NCBI RefSeq assembly: GCF_022376445.1
Contig: NW_025955061.1
Span: 84,758 to 148,757 of the forward strand
Reading direction: 5' to 3'
Origin: Fomitopsis serialis
Taxonomy: Eukaryota; Basidiomycota; Agaricomycetes; Polyporales; Fomitopsidaceae
Length of the DNA: 64,000 nucleotides
Shown piece after piece: positions 12,101 through 23,011 of this stretch. Both the position numbers and the translations under genes were made by a program. Position 1 is the first letter of the stretch, and each line of letters starts with the position of its first letter. The notes beneath the pieces were generated by a model. It was given only the letters and a program-made list of their open reading frames with translations, had not been told where the DNA came from and ran no database searches.

Positions 12101-14510
12101 CGTGACAACGACACTGTTCCTTGGCTTCGCGTGGTGTACTCGTTAAACGCACTGCGAATACGGATGAGAATACTCGGCGTGCGGCCGAGTCCAGAAGCGC
12201 AAGCAAGTTACCTGCCAAAGTCATACCTGTGCGCACGAGCATCGAGCTCGATGGTCACAGTATGTTCGCTTTCATGTCTTCCACCTATGTGGCTGACCTG
12301 TGGCAGACGTGAACAGTTCGTCTCCTGTTCCGATACTGAAACCGGAGCGCACCTCTGTCAAGGCGAAACTGCGCAAGAAAGGTCAAACTCCAACTGAAGA
12401 TAAGAAAGCCGCTCACGTGAAAACGTCTAAGAGGAAGAGAGCACCTATGGATGAGGACCCTGTTCTTCCGGATACCGGGTTGGTTCAAGAGACTGCTGAA
12501 CCTCCAGCTAAGAAGTTTCGTGGGGAGGAACAGCAAGGTTCTTCGCTTCGAACGAGGAGGACCGACTCGCGTATTCTCCGTCCCCACACGACTGCGGCTG
12601 CTCGGACGACTCAACGATATCGCGCGAAAAAGGATAAGACCTCATCTCCGCTCTCGAAGACAGGCGTCATTGACTACGACGAGCTGCCCGGCAATCCTGT
12701 AGCTTCGGACGCTCGTTCGCACACACCTCCTGCTTCGAAACCTCCTCGGCATGGAAGGAAAAGACAGTGGGCACAATGCCGCAGACGTATCAGCGCGAAG
12801 CACACGTACGACCAAGGCAAACGTAAAGGAAGAACGATCGCACGCATCTGGCACTGCACTTCCTGCGGATCTCGACTTCGTCTCAGCTAACGGGAATGCT
12901 TTGTATACCGAGGATCTGGAAGACGAGGAAGAGGTTACAACCCTGCTGACGAAACCATCGAAGCCAAGTGTCACCGTGGTTGAGAGACCCGTCGTAGAGG
13001 CGTTGAAGGCGTCGGCTGCCTCTTCGGCCTCAGGCATGAATCCCTTTGTTAGTACTACCCCAACTGCGAAAGAAGCCGAGGGTGTTGGTGAGAAGCGCAA
13101 GGTAAGCCATCAGGATATACGTTCAGTGTCTATTCGTACTACGTCTATGTATATAGGTCAAGTCAGAGGGCAAGAAGAAGTCGAACAAGATGCCATGGCT
13201 AGCTGCGACGAAAGAGACTGGCAAAGCCGGGGTCGGGAAGTTACCTGATTCGGACGCTCAGGAATGTCTCACCGCCGCTGGCACGTCTGCAGAACACCGG
13301 CTCGAGGTAGCTGCGAAGAAACAAAACAATTACCGGAAGCCGACAAGGTAGAGGCGTAATCGCACTTTGTATCCCCAGTCCTCATCCGATGACGATACGA
13401 TTTAGGCAAAGACGACCGCAAGCATGGAATTCAGCCAACGAAGAATAGGAGGTACGTCTAGCTTTAAGTACGAGGCTCGCTACGATATTCGTTGTTCTGG
13501 CAGACCCCAGGGCTTCCGTAGCGCGTGCACCTGTCACTGCACCTCACATCGAGACAATCGATCTCACGCATGACGATACTCCCGTCAACACAGGAATGCG
13601 CCTTTGCCGTGTTGAAGAGACCGTCTTCCCCGCTCCTTCAGACCGACCCCGAACATACTCTGGTCGACCCTCCTCAATTCTCCACGTCGACTCCCTTCCG
13701 TAAACTGAGGCTGCAGCTGGTGCAGGGTCAACGGCTAAAAGCGCACGTTGCGTCACATTCGCACCGAACGTTGAAGAGAGACCGTCGTCGCCCTCTCCTC
13801 TGGGCGCGGACCCTATGCGAAAGCCGCGAGGTCGACCACTCTCATGCTCACTCCATAGGTGAGGAGCAGAAAGCTAGTGGTAGGCAACGAACAGGTCCAA
13901 CGTCCGATCCCAGTCACTTATGTTCTGTCTCCATATAGTGAAGACGAAGTTGCCTTCTCATACGAGGGTCGACATAAAAGGCAAAACCATGAATTCTCCG
14001 GGCATGCAGAGATCCACGCCACACAAGAATAATGCCAATGTCGATGACATTGTCGACGTTCTTGAGGAGCTCCAACAGGTGCGTTCCAGTGGATGTGCGA
14101 AGGTTTTACTCCAATTCTCTTTCAAGGCAATTCTTCATCGTATCACGCAGAGATTCGAGGCGTTAGGGAAGAGGTGCGCTTCGGGCGCAACACTCTGTTA
14201 TCCGAGGCTGCTGAGGATTTGTTGCATATGCGCAACGAGAGGTCAGTTCCCTATGGTGTCATTGGTATTTGGGCCCACTGACCGTCGTGCACTGGGCAGT
14301 GTCACTCATTTCAATCACCTGATCGACCTCGAAGCAGAATACGCAAAGTTAGGTAGGACTCTCGCAGACGGATACGAGCAGCTCCTCGAGAAGGTCAGGA
14401 CATTCGCTCGGACTGGCGCGGATGGTGGGAGATCACGACCGCGGAGTATGATTCAGCGAATGCCGGTCGACCTGGCCGCCGTTCCTGCATGCTTTCGTCC
14501 TAGCAACTGA
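9199..14510 (+). CDS. Candidate meiotic chromosome-axis core protein (Red1/SYCP2-like layout)
   Basis: The start MEASLNNLKKVISKS is at 9199; an upstream in-phase exon ending SPAAKQQ (to about 9126) is also possible. Residues 1-350 or so are helical and ARM-like (KLIKHLRQPLVPIFS, ALESLLTLFARILPS). A beta-rich block follows (DEHCEALEIRYDTTRKIEV, LRISFALSNADVERFYSAI), plausibly PH-like. About 900 disordered Ser/Thr/Lys/Pro-rich residues come next. The end is a coiled coil: NANVDDIVDVLEELQQ, LLSEAAEDLLHMRNE, HLIDLEAEYAKLGR. ARM plus PH plus disorder plus coiled coil is the known layout of axis core proteins that bind HORMA proteins, but no residue-level homology is proven. The frame breaks near 9710, 11533, 12117 and 12745; the other frame continues with the same composition each time. 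Confidence 0.45.
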
Positions 14511-14671
14511 TGCGTTTATGAAGCCCAGCCATAATGCCTCGATGACCCGTAGAACGAATATTTGTGTGCTTCCAATGCAGAATGTTGGTTGTAGAATAAA
14601 TCCGTCGAGTCTGAGAATACGAATGCAACCGACCACTGCCAGTCTGGATGATAGTACCCTGTTCACGAGAG

Positions 14672-16226
14672 TCAGAGAGCGAGCCCGACATTGACGCGTC
14701 CATCAGGTGATCGTGCATGCTCTGTATCATCTACCTGTCTTGCTATCTCGTCTTCTGCAGTGTTAACACTTGTCGGATGAGCATCCACATTCCATTCGAG
14801 CTCGTCGAGTTCCAGACCCATGCGAGTAGTGTCTGACTCTGACAAATTCAATGAGGCAAGGCAACGCGGCCTTGAGCTGGAACGGAGGTTGAACAGAAAC
14901 CGCGATATGCAGATTGGGGGCAATCTAGAATGGATGTCAGCGCACGCCGGTGAGAGAACCCAAGTGATGCTAACGGCGTCAACAGAAATGTCATAAAATC
15001 GAAGCCCTAACGTGTCGTCGTTGAGTGCACCGATCGATCAGAAACATGATGCAACTCACACTGTTATACACCTGAATGATAGCTTGAGCGATATTGAGAC
15101 AGGTGATCGCTCTGTAAACCGAGGGTATTACCGTTAATACAGCGTAGACCGAAAGTTCAGAAGCGTCACTTACGCGAAGTAGAGTGTGCCTACTCCAGTG
15201 CCTGATTAGTCGCTCCAAGAGCACTATGACGCGCGTGAACTCACCATCCCGTAACAAGATGGTGACCAGTGGTGCCTTTGCTCGAGCTTGCATAGCCGCT
15301 CTCTTGATGCCCCATGTTTTCCACCACGTCATGCTGAGGACGACAGCGTCCGATAGGATGGTCGTGACGGCACTGATTACCAAGCCTGGATTCAGGAAGT
15401 TGTCAGGATAGATCTGCTTTTTAGTGGGCACCTCATACATCTGTTGACAGTCAACACTCTGACGCGGACACATGAGGTGATGTATGACAGGAGAATCACC
15501 TGTAGTACGTGGCTTCCGAGACATTTTCCAAGTTGTTGGCGCATGTGGCTTTGTTACCATGGATTTGAAGAGAGAATCTAGTCTTCGCAAGTAGGTGCTA
15601 CTCGCCATCATTTCAGAGCAAAGCGAGAAAGGGTGGTGATCATAAACTCACGATGTTCGCGAGCACGGTCGTCATTCCCAAAAACAGTACAAAGACGAAC
15701 GCAGTCCAGCTGTAACCGCCGATGGCAAACGCTCTCAGAGCTGCGAATACTAGGGATCGCGTTGGTTCGGGGGTGGCTCGCGTTGAACGAGCCTTGGCTT
15801 ACAGGCCTCGGTGGTTTCTAGTGCGAAGATGCATCCGGCAATGCATGTGCTGACAACGGCACAGCTACATGGGAATATTAGCGAAGACGTACTACTATCG
15901 CAGATGGCGAAGTTTACCCCTGTGCAGATGGTCAACAATCAGAAGCAAGTCTTGCATACGCATAGTGAGATCGCCCCTACCCTAGTGTCAAGCTGGGCGA
16001 ATTCGCCAAGGTTGAGTAGTGCAAAGAGCAGCAACGCATACCGGTTGGCGAAGAAAAGTAGCTTGGATGGCGCCCATTCGCTTCTCCAAAAGTGCCGCAA
16101 CTCTTCTTCGATTGTGAGTGTATGTTCGAAAAGGATCAGCGCTGACAAGAGATGATCACGGATATTTTTTAGTGTCATTAAGACGTAGTACTCACCACAG
16201 ACGGCTGCGCCACCACTGTTGACCAT
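14672..16226 (-). CDS. DUF6533 membrane protein 2
   Basis: This is a paralogue of the gene at 7.2-8.8 kb, on the minus strand. MVNSGGAAVC joins across an intron to ALILFEHTLTIEEELRHFW and KLLFFANRYALLLFALLN. Later exons give VFAALRAFAIGGYSWTAF (near 15,700), VVLSMTWWKTWGIKRAA, TILLRDG and CLNIAQAIIQVYN. The C-terminal exon reads CISRFLFNLRSSSRPR and ends in a polar tail. The Met at 16226 is the first usable start; an upstream exon cannot be excluded. Predicted multi-pass membrane protein of unknown role. Confidence 0.75.
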
Positions 16227-16593
16227 GAAGCTCAACGTCTACCTGTAAGTATGCAGCTGAGTTCGCAGACCAACCACATATGCTCACTTCTGCCGAAGAA
16301 AACTCTCTGAGGAGAGGGGCAGTACTTGCACGGGTTGAGATATAGACATCTTCACTTAGTGCGCATACCATGGGGGCGGGGGCTTGGGCGATGTCAAGAC
16401 GAGAGCCTTTAAAGGTACTTCCCGGAGCTATTGCAGGGTAAATCGAGCCTGAACACGAGAGCATCGATCACACCTATAGTGACAGCCTTCTGGACTGCGC
16501 ATATTGATCGAAGCAACGACGGCACAAACGGACCCTGTTGCAAGGCTACGGTCAGCCTCATCTTACGACTCGAGAGTCTGAAAAATGACTACG

Positions 16594-16643
16594 CACACAG
16601 TGTCGTACATACGTCTCCCACACAGTGTCGTACATACGTCTCC
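16594..16643. repeat. Exact 25-bp tandem duplication
   Basis: A 25-base unit (cacacagtgtcgtacatacg plus tctcc) occurs twice head to tail, at 16594-16618 and 16619-16643, with no mismatch. It lies upstream of DUF6533 gene 2 in a region without a recognised gene (16,227-17,189). This is a recent slippage-type duplication. Confidence 0.9.
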
Positions 16644-17189
16644 CTGTCAAACGTTGACGGAATGCATGCAACGACCCTCAGGTTGAAGTGACGGGGAGCC
16701 AGTCTGTACGCGGATTCACGTTGGGCATCGGCCACGGCGCTAAGATTGCTATTGACCGCTACTTGGCCAATGCCGGACACAGCAAGCGGTGTTGCGGTAT
16801 CTTCGCAGTGTGAGATGAGAATATCGGCACGAAGGCAAGATCCGCCGAGAAAGCGGTGTTGTGGGGATGTTAGCCTCAAAGAGAACGGAAGCGTACCTGA
16901 CCGTAGCTCGTTGTCCCCAAGCTTCAAGAAAACAGGCCGCAGTTCATGGAAGTCGTCATTGCGAGTTCGGACTCCTCGTCATATGGCATAGACTTGCGAA
17001 CCACCTTCAGCCTAAGCCTGGTGTCAATCGCTCGCGTTCAGTAGTCTTCTTCATAGAGCGGTTCCACGCTGACCGATGCTGATTGACATGGCATGCTGTG
17101 GACCTGAGGTGGGGGCTAAGTCTGATCTGGAGCTGATCCGTGCACAGTCAACAAGTGAGCGTTCATACTGATCGACCATGATATTGAAC

Positions 17190-17520
17190 TCACCACCGCG
17201 CTGCATACTTAATCGCAGTCATCTCGGTTTCTCCTGACTGATCTTCAGAAGGCTCGCGCGATTCCGAGTCCCAATTCCTTGAGTTATAAAAACTCGGCAT
17301 GCTGTACACGTCCCCCGAACTCGGGAACAGTGCACAAAAGGCTGAAAATGACTTCAACGCCTGCGCAGTCAAGGTGCGCTAGCGAACAGGCCGATACGGC
17401 AATATGCATCTGTGATCCTTTCCACTGTCGCTAAGCTTCCCATTATCGATGCATGAGATTACAGACTTACTGCGGTGTCGAGATCCGGGGTGGCCATCGT
17501 GCTTCAGCTGGAAAGTAGGA
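17190..17520 (-). pseudogene. Relic or small gene sharing the DUF6533-3 tail
   Basis: The minus strand can be read as MATPDLDTA, an intron of about 110 bases, then ALKSFSAFCALFPSSG and, near the end, SREPSEDQSGETEMTAIKY before a TGA. The EDQSGETEMTAI stretch matches the tail of the neighbouring DUF6533 gene 3 (EHQTEGTEMTAI). No transmembrane part is present. It is either a leftover 3' exon of a deleted DUF6533 copy or a small gene that acquired this tail. Confidence 0.3.
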
Positions 17521-17815
17521 GGGTACAAGAGGTCGTGAACAAGAGAAGCGTGGCATGATACGCGGTCGAGACATTTTTGCAATGATAAATATGGATTGGG
17601 AATTAGGTTTCTAGCTGTCATTGCCAATGCCTGTCACTGCGAAGCAGTGCTGCCAGACTTTGGTTGTGTATTTCGTCACACGCAGAAACGACCTGCTTGT
17701 ACAATATGATTCGAAAGAACAGAAGATCTTGCCAGAGTCAATCAGTGAACAGCATCAAGAAGTTTTGGTGCTCACCGCATTAACGACAAGCACCGACAAC
17801 TCCCTACTCGACCTC

Positions 17816-19499
17816 TCAAGCTTCACCCACATGTCTTGCTTCGATCGCGGTCATCTCAGTGCCCTCGGTCTGGTGTTCGCTTTGCTCCCCGGGTAATTCC
17901 CAAGCCCAGGTATCTAGCTGGTCGGAGCCGAGCATGCTCCCCATGTCCCCGCGACACGGTGCGCGAAGTACACACTTCCCGCTGGGGCGGTCTCCGATTG
18001 CGAAGTCGACGCTGTTGCGAGCTGCGACAGACTCGAGCTGGAGTGGAGGTTGAAGAGGAAGCGCGAGATGCAGATGGCGGGGAGCCTGCAAGGACAGCAC
18101 CGATCAGTGTGTCAGTTTCAGTCAAGGGAACTGTACGTACGGTGTGAGGAAATAGGACAGGTAGTCGATGGCCTGGAGAGACAGACACGAATGAATATGC
18201 TGGATGAGACGGGCGAGCTGGTCGAGACTCACCCCATCGTATATCTGGACGACTGCTTGTGCGATATTGAGAGCTGCCAACGCGCTGGTCGAGATAGCAC
18301 ATCAGTATAAGAGCATTCCCTTAAGTCCGTGAACGACATACGCAAAGTATAACGAGCCTGTACGGTACGATATAATCATGAGTACGGCGCAGACGCTCAA
18401 GGAATAAACTTACCATCCCGCAACAAAATAGTCACAAGTGGTGTTGACATCCGAGCGTGTTCGGCTGCTTTCTTGATCCCCCATGTCCTCCACCATGTAA
18501 TCGCGAGCACGAGAGCGTCACAGAGGATCGCGCTGACAGCACCTAAAATAAGGCCTACGTAGTGAAATGTGAACATCCGAGCGCGTCAACAAATACGACA
18601 GCGCACATCTATCAAAAACGGCTCATCATTCAAAGTGTGATATGATGGTGCGTGAGGGGACATACCTGTAGTAGGATTCGCCGGAGACATCCGGGGTGTT
18701 CGCGCATGCCACTGCACTGCCATAACTTTCGAGATAGTAAGTCGTTTTGGCGATTAGATACTGGGCGCAACTACCCATTCAGATCTTGCGAATGCAGGCA
18801 AAGCTCAACACTCACGATATTCGGCCAGATAGTGAGAGAGCCAAGTATCAGGACGAGTAGCGCGGCCGGCCAGTTGAATCCACTGATTGCGAATGCTCTC
18901 AGGGCAGCAAATACTAACGTACAACTTGAAGGTCAGTAATGTTCGTGTTCCCTTCAGTCATTCTTACCTGCTTCTGTAGCGTAGAGAATGAAGATACAGA
19001 GATTGAGTACGACACTTAAACCTCCGCAACTAAAACAGCGTCAGCTATCAGACCGGTACGGAGATGAGCACCTATTACCCCTTGCGACATCGTTGAGCTA
19101 AGGTATCAACCGTTTAACATAATGGCAACTTACTGCAGTGTTCGAAGGTGCCATTCCACCCAGATTGAATAGAGCAAATCCCAATAGGGCGTAACGGTTC
19201 GTGAAGAAAAGCACTTTGGATCCTGTTAGCCTTCCATGCCAGAAATGCTGCACCTCGTCAAGAATCGTGATCATATGCTCATAGACAATCAACGCTAATA
19301 CCCGTTGATGAGACGCGGTATCATAGAGCGTAGATACAGACGTACCAGAGATAGCAACGGTGCAATAGTTGGCCGTGTAACTGCCGGTGGAGACAAGGTT
19401 AAATCGAACACCAAAGACTGACTCGCTGAGAACTCACTATTCAGTCATGAACACCGCGGCGTACGGCGGCGGGACTTCCTCCGGTTCAGAGGTCGCCAT
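17816..19499 (-). CDS. DUF6533 membrane protein 3
   Basis: The start at 19499 gives MATSEPEEVPPPYAAVF. The first intron joins MTEY to YTANYCTVAIS in phase, and then VYEHMITILDEVQHFWHG and KVLFFTNRYALLGFALFN follow. The C-terminal exon reads LPAICISRFLFNLHSSSSL and VYFAHRVAG. As written, that frame stops at 17914. One extra base in the GGGGA run near 17955 restores DMGSMLGSDQLDTWAWELP and a family-typical acidic tail ending EARHVGEA with TGA at 17816. I therefore place the end at 17816 and regard the break as a likely sequencing gap. Role unknown. Confidence 0.75.
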
Positions 19500-20626
19500 C
19501 GTCAGCAGCAATCGTTAACAGAGCGTCCTGCGTGGGGCTATGTACAGCTGAAGTTTGCATGGCGCGTTCTCTCCGAACTCTATAAACTGGACGCGGCGCG
19601 TAAAGTCACGCCAAGCGAACGGAGTGCCCATGACGCGGACGCCTGCTAGTAGGCTGTGCTTGCAGTACTGAGATTCCCTAAGATTAATGACCTCGCGGTG
19701 AACTAAATAGCCCCAAGCGCGTTGTGATACGGACTAATATGGATCGCCCGAATGTCAGCACAGCCACGATAAGCTATACTTATGGGCGCTGCTGCGCTGC
19801 ACCACTCCGCATTCTGCCCAAGCTAAGTACGTGAATGGGGCAAGGAACTCAATGATGCAGGAGGAATCATCGAGGTCGCTTCAACGTCGCATCATTTGCG
19901 ACGGGCTTTCCGGAATCCGAGGCGATACACCTCGCTAGGCTAATGGCGTAATGATACGATCTCGACGCTGAACCATCTGCAGGTTATGATCTAGAGTCAT
20001 GTTAGATATGCCAACCGCACGTAGCAGACCGATTACAATACATACCAGTATTATCAGACCAGGTCAGGATGACTGTTCGGACGCAGCGGTCAGTCACACA
20101 GCCACTGCCAGTGTTCGCCGGTACCGGCGAGCGCGCCCAGAGCCTATCTCTTGTGTCCAGTCCAGGCCTACCAGGAATGTATGCTGAATGACCCCAAGGG
20201 TCGTCGCACTGAGCTGGCGCGAGGTCATGAGAGGAAAGAGAAAGATAGAGCTTGGATAGAGCCAAGGTCTGCCAAGGTACACGGGCCGCCAGACTGTCGG
20301 GAGAGGAGATCAGATCTCAAGGACTCGGAGATCTCCGCCAAGTCTGTGGCTGGAGGAGTGCGGCGAACTGGAGGGGGAGGACATGGTAAGGACTGTACTT
20401 ACTCACAACGTCCATTCGTTTACTTCAAAATCTTCCGTGGTCCCAGGGGAAGAACGGCATAGCGAGATATGGGATGTCATGTCCTTCAGAATGATTTACA
20501 CTTTCGTATTATACAACGCGCTTGCAATGTTCCTCTCTCGACACGGACGACCAGCGGAGCACCTTCTAACAAGGACAGCCCTCCGGCTGCGCGTCGTACG
20601 CACTCGCCATCCCGCCTTGCGTGCGA
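19500..20626. other. Intergenic, nothing recognised
   Basis: This 1.1 kb spacer separates the DUF6533 gene 3 start from the 3' end of the first SMP gene. It contains AGATC-rich stretches near 20,305 but no gene I can support. Confidence 0.45.
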
Positions 20627-20958
20627 CTATGCCTTGCTTCCCTTGGCAGCCTTCGGGGCCCCGGCGGGCGCACCGTTCTTGGCTGCCGCGCTCTGGGCGC
20701 GGGCGGCGAAGCCGTTCTTGCCCGTGTCCCCACCGGACTTCGCCTAACAGCGCATGAAATAACAAAGTTAGAGACCCGAGGCGGGTACTATGAGCGCGAG
20801 ATTGCGCACACCTGAGTGGACTGTATGCGTGATGCGTCCGAACCGGACATCTTGTTGCCAGCACCACCGCCGGCTGCGTTGAGGACGAGTTGTCAGCGGC
20901 GCTGCGAGGAGGGGGAGACGGGAGGACACTCACTAGCACGAGATCCTTTCGCTGGCAT
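20627..20958 (-). CDS. Small SMP-domain (seed-maturation-like) protein, copy 1
   Basis: Three exons encode about 67 residues: MPAKGSRA, then TGGGAGNKMSGSDASRIQ, STQ, then AKSGGDTGKNGFAARAQSAA with an Ala/Lys-rich end. The core SDASRIQSTQAKSGGD followed by GFAARAQSAA is the SMP signature. In plants this domain is linked to LEA-type stress proteins; in basidiomycetes it occurs in tiny proteins of unknown role, probably stress or spore related. Donor and acceptor sites keep phase throughout. The stop is at 20627-20629. Confidence 0.8.
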
Positions 20959-23011
20959 GTTGAACTGAGAAGTTGGAAAGTGTAGGACGGTAGGCTGGTG
21001 TGGTGGATGAAGCTGGTACTGAGCTACAACCCTCAAGCCGTCGAGCTTTTATAGCCGTCAGGACTGAGGCAGAACGCAGAGTACGCCATTCGATGCGAGA
21101 CATCCGCCGTTGGTCGCAGCAGGATGCGCGACGTGCGCATTGGGACGACGTCAGACGATCGCTCGCGAGCAGTCATTGCGGATGCAGAGCGAGCCCATTA
21201 CGCGTGCGCTCCGCTGCTGAGAGTGGTCAGACGATCTGGCCAAATTACCTCGACAGACCTGGTACCGTGTTCGCGAACAATCCGCAGCTGACGTGCCGGA
21301 TCTCAGGGGGAAGGAGGATAAGCAAGGATGCAGTCATTGTACGTACTTGCCTGCCAATCCGAGGCGGATGTGTGATGGCCACAGCTCGCCGACGCGATCG
21401 GATACCTTCCGCAGTACATATACATGCCAGAGTACCTGAGCCAGGTTACATGGATGATCGGCGACCTTCGAATGTATCGTTGCCGATCGACGTGCAACTC
21501 CTCGTCTGCGGCACTTGAACAAGAGGTATTCAAGCGGGTTCCCGTCTACGTGCAAGGCGCTGCGCGGGAGCAACGTTCTCTGAGTACCGTGCATGGCACA
21601 AGGTGTCGGCCATACACCTCCGCAGGACGAGCCAGGGCTATTTGAGTTAAAGTTCCGGCGGCTTTGCGTGGTTGGCTCTGTGAGAGCCTCAGAGAGCGGA
21701 GATGAGTTGAACTTTGTCCGTTGAGCCACCGCTTTACGTCGTTGGACGGCGCGATTCCCGGAGATCGCGCGAGACTCGCGGACGTGGAAAAGATACCGCC
21801 CGACCTTTCCGAAGGTTCTCTGGCATATCTGGCAAGTTTGAGAGCACAGTCGAGCGCAGACGGTTGACCAACTTACATGAACTGGCTCGTCCCGCGACTT
21901 TGACCAGAAGACTAGTGTCTTAACTGCCGTCAGTCAAGAGTAGGCTATGCTGCGTTCAAATGGCCATCTAGGAAGCTCTTCAGTGTCCACGAGTAGAGCA
22001 TCTGCGAGGGAAGGCGATCAAACAGCTCCACGTTAATTTCGCTGGAACGTCGCATAAAACACGGCATGTAGACAGTCGGCGGTGCTGTACCAGTCAAACT
22101 TCAGACATATGTCTGAGGGCTGAGTTGCACTTGTCAAGACGATAGCCACGTCATGAACTCCCCTTGCCAGTCTCTTTCTGCCAAACCTCGCAGATGCGGC
22201 TGTCCCATTCAATAACCACGAATGGTCCACGCATGTGCGTAGATCTTTCCCACTGAGACAGGGCGTTCACGAGGACAGTCATTGAGTGGTTCACTGTCTT
22301 CGGTCGCACAGAGTGGAGTCGAACTCTTGTTGACATCACAGCTTCGAAATCATGTCTAGAGCGAAAGCTGACTTTTGCACCTTCAAATGTGATATACGTC
22401 GGCAGAGAAGTGCTGAATCATATAGGACGTAGTACGCACCTCCTCCTGCCACTCAGCCCTTGCAGTAGTGGCGTGAGCTCGGGATAATCGGCCTAGTCGT
22501 TTTTGAGTCATGCATGTGGCTGCGTCATCTTTCGTTGTACGCATCATCTGACTCGGATTCCACACTGTTTATTGGATTCAATGGGAGTGAGACAACGAGC
22601 GAACAGTCGAAGCGCGAGCGTCGAGACCGCACTCTGCATGTGGGATGGGGAAGGATGGGGATAAGGATATCGGCCGAAGCCCCTGTAATGCAATCTTATC
22701 AGATAACTTTGATTGACGGTCCTGGGATCTTATCAGATAATGGTTTAGCCACACCCGAACGGCCGACTCCTCCTCAGCTCCTCCTCCCTCATTCGCCAGC
22801 CTTTGAACTGGCATCATGCCGCGGAGGGTGAGCAAGTCATTCGGCATTCAATCACGCAGGTCATGATGTTTCAAGTCATTCGACTCTTTTCAAGCCGTGA
22901 ACGTCGGGGGGCCTGGTTTGCGATATAACGGTCGTTGCGTTCGCCACTCGGACTGGACTTCACGAACGCCTCCTGTTCAAGTCTAAACGGTAGCGAACAT
23001 CGCGAGGAACA
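20959..23011. other. 2 kb intergenic with promoter elements
   Basis: This lies between the divergently transcribed SMP copy 1 and the AIF2-like gene. Apart from the paired GATA palindromes at 22,693-22,740 I see only short, unsupported frames. Confidence 0.45.
22693..22740. promoter_or_regulatory. Twin palindromic GATA-factor sites
   Basis: The 14-mer ATCTTATCAGATAA occurs at 22693-22706 and 22727-22740. Each contains the perfect palindrome TTATC-A-GATAA, that is, two opposed GATA sites one base apart. Starts are 34 bases apart. They lie 270-320 bases upstream of the AIF2-like start. Fungal GATA factors (nitrogen or light regulators) bind such sites; which one acts here is unknown. Confidence 0.5.

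Noticed and set aside
20290..20340. AGATC-rich stretch as a further copy of the array promoter element
   Set aside because: The exact GATCYGAGATC core is absent and no family member is near.
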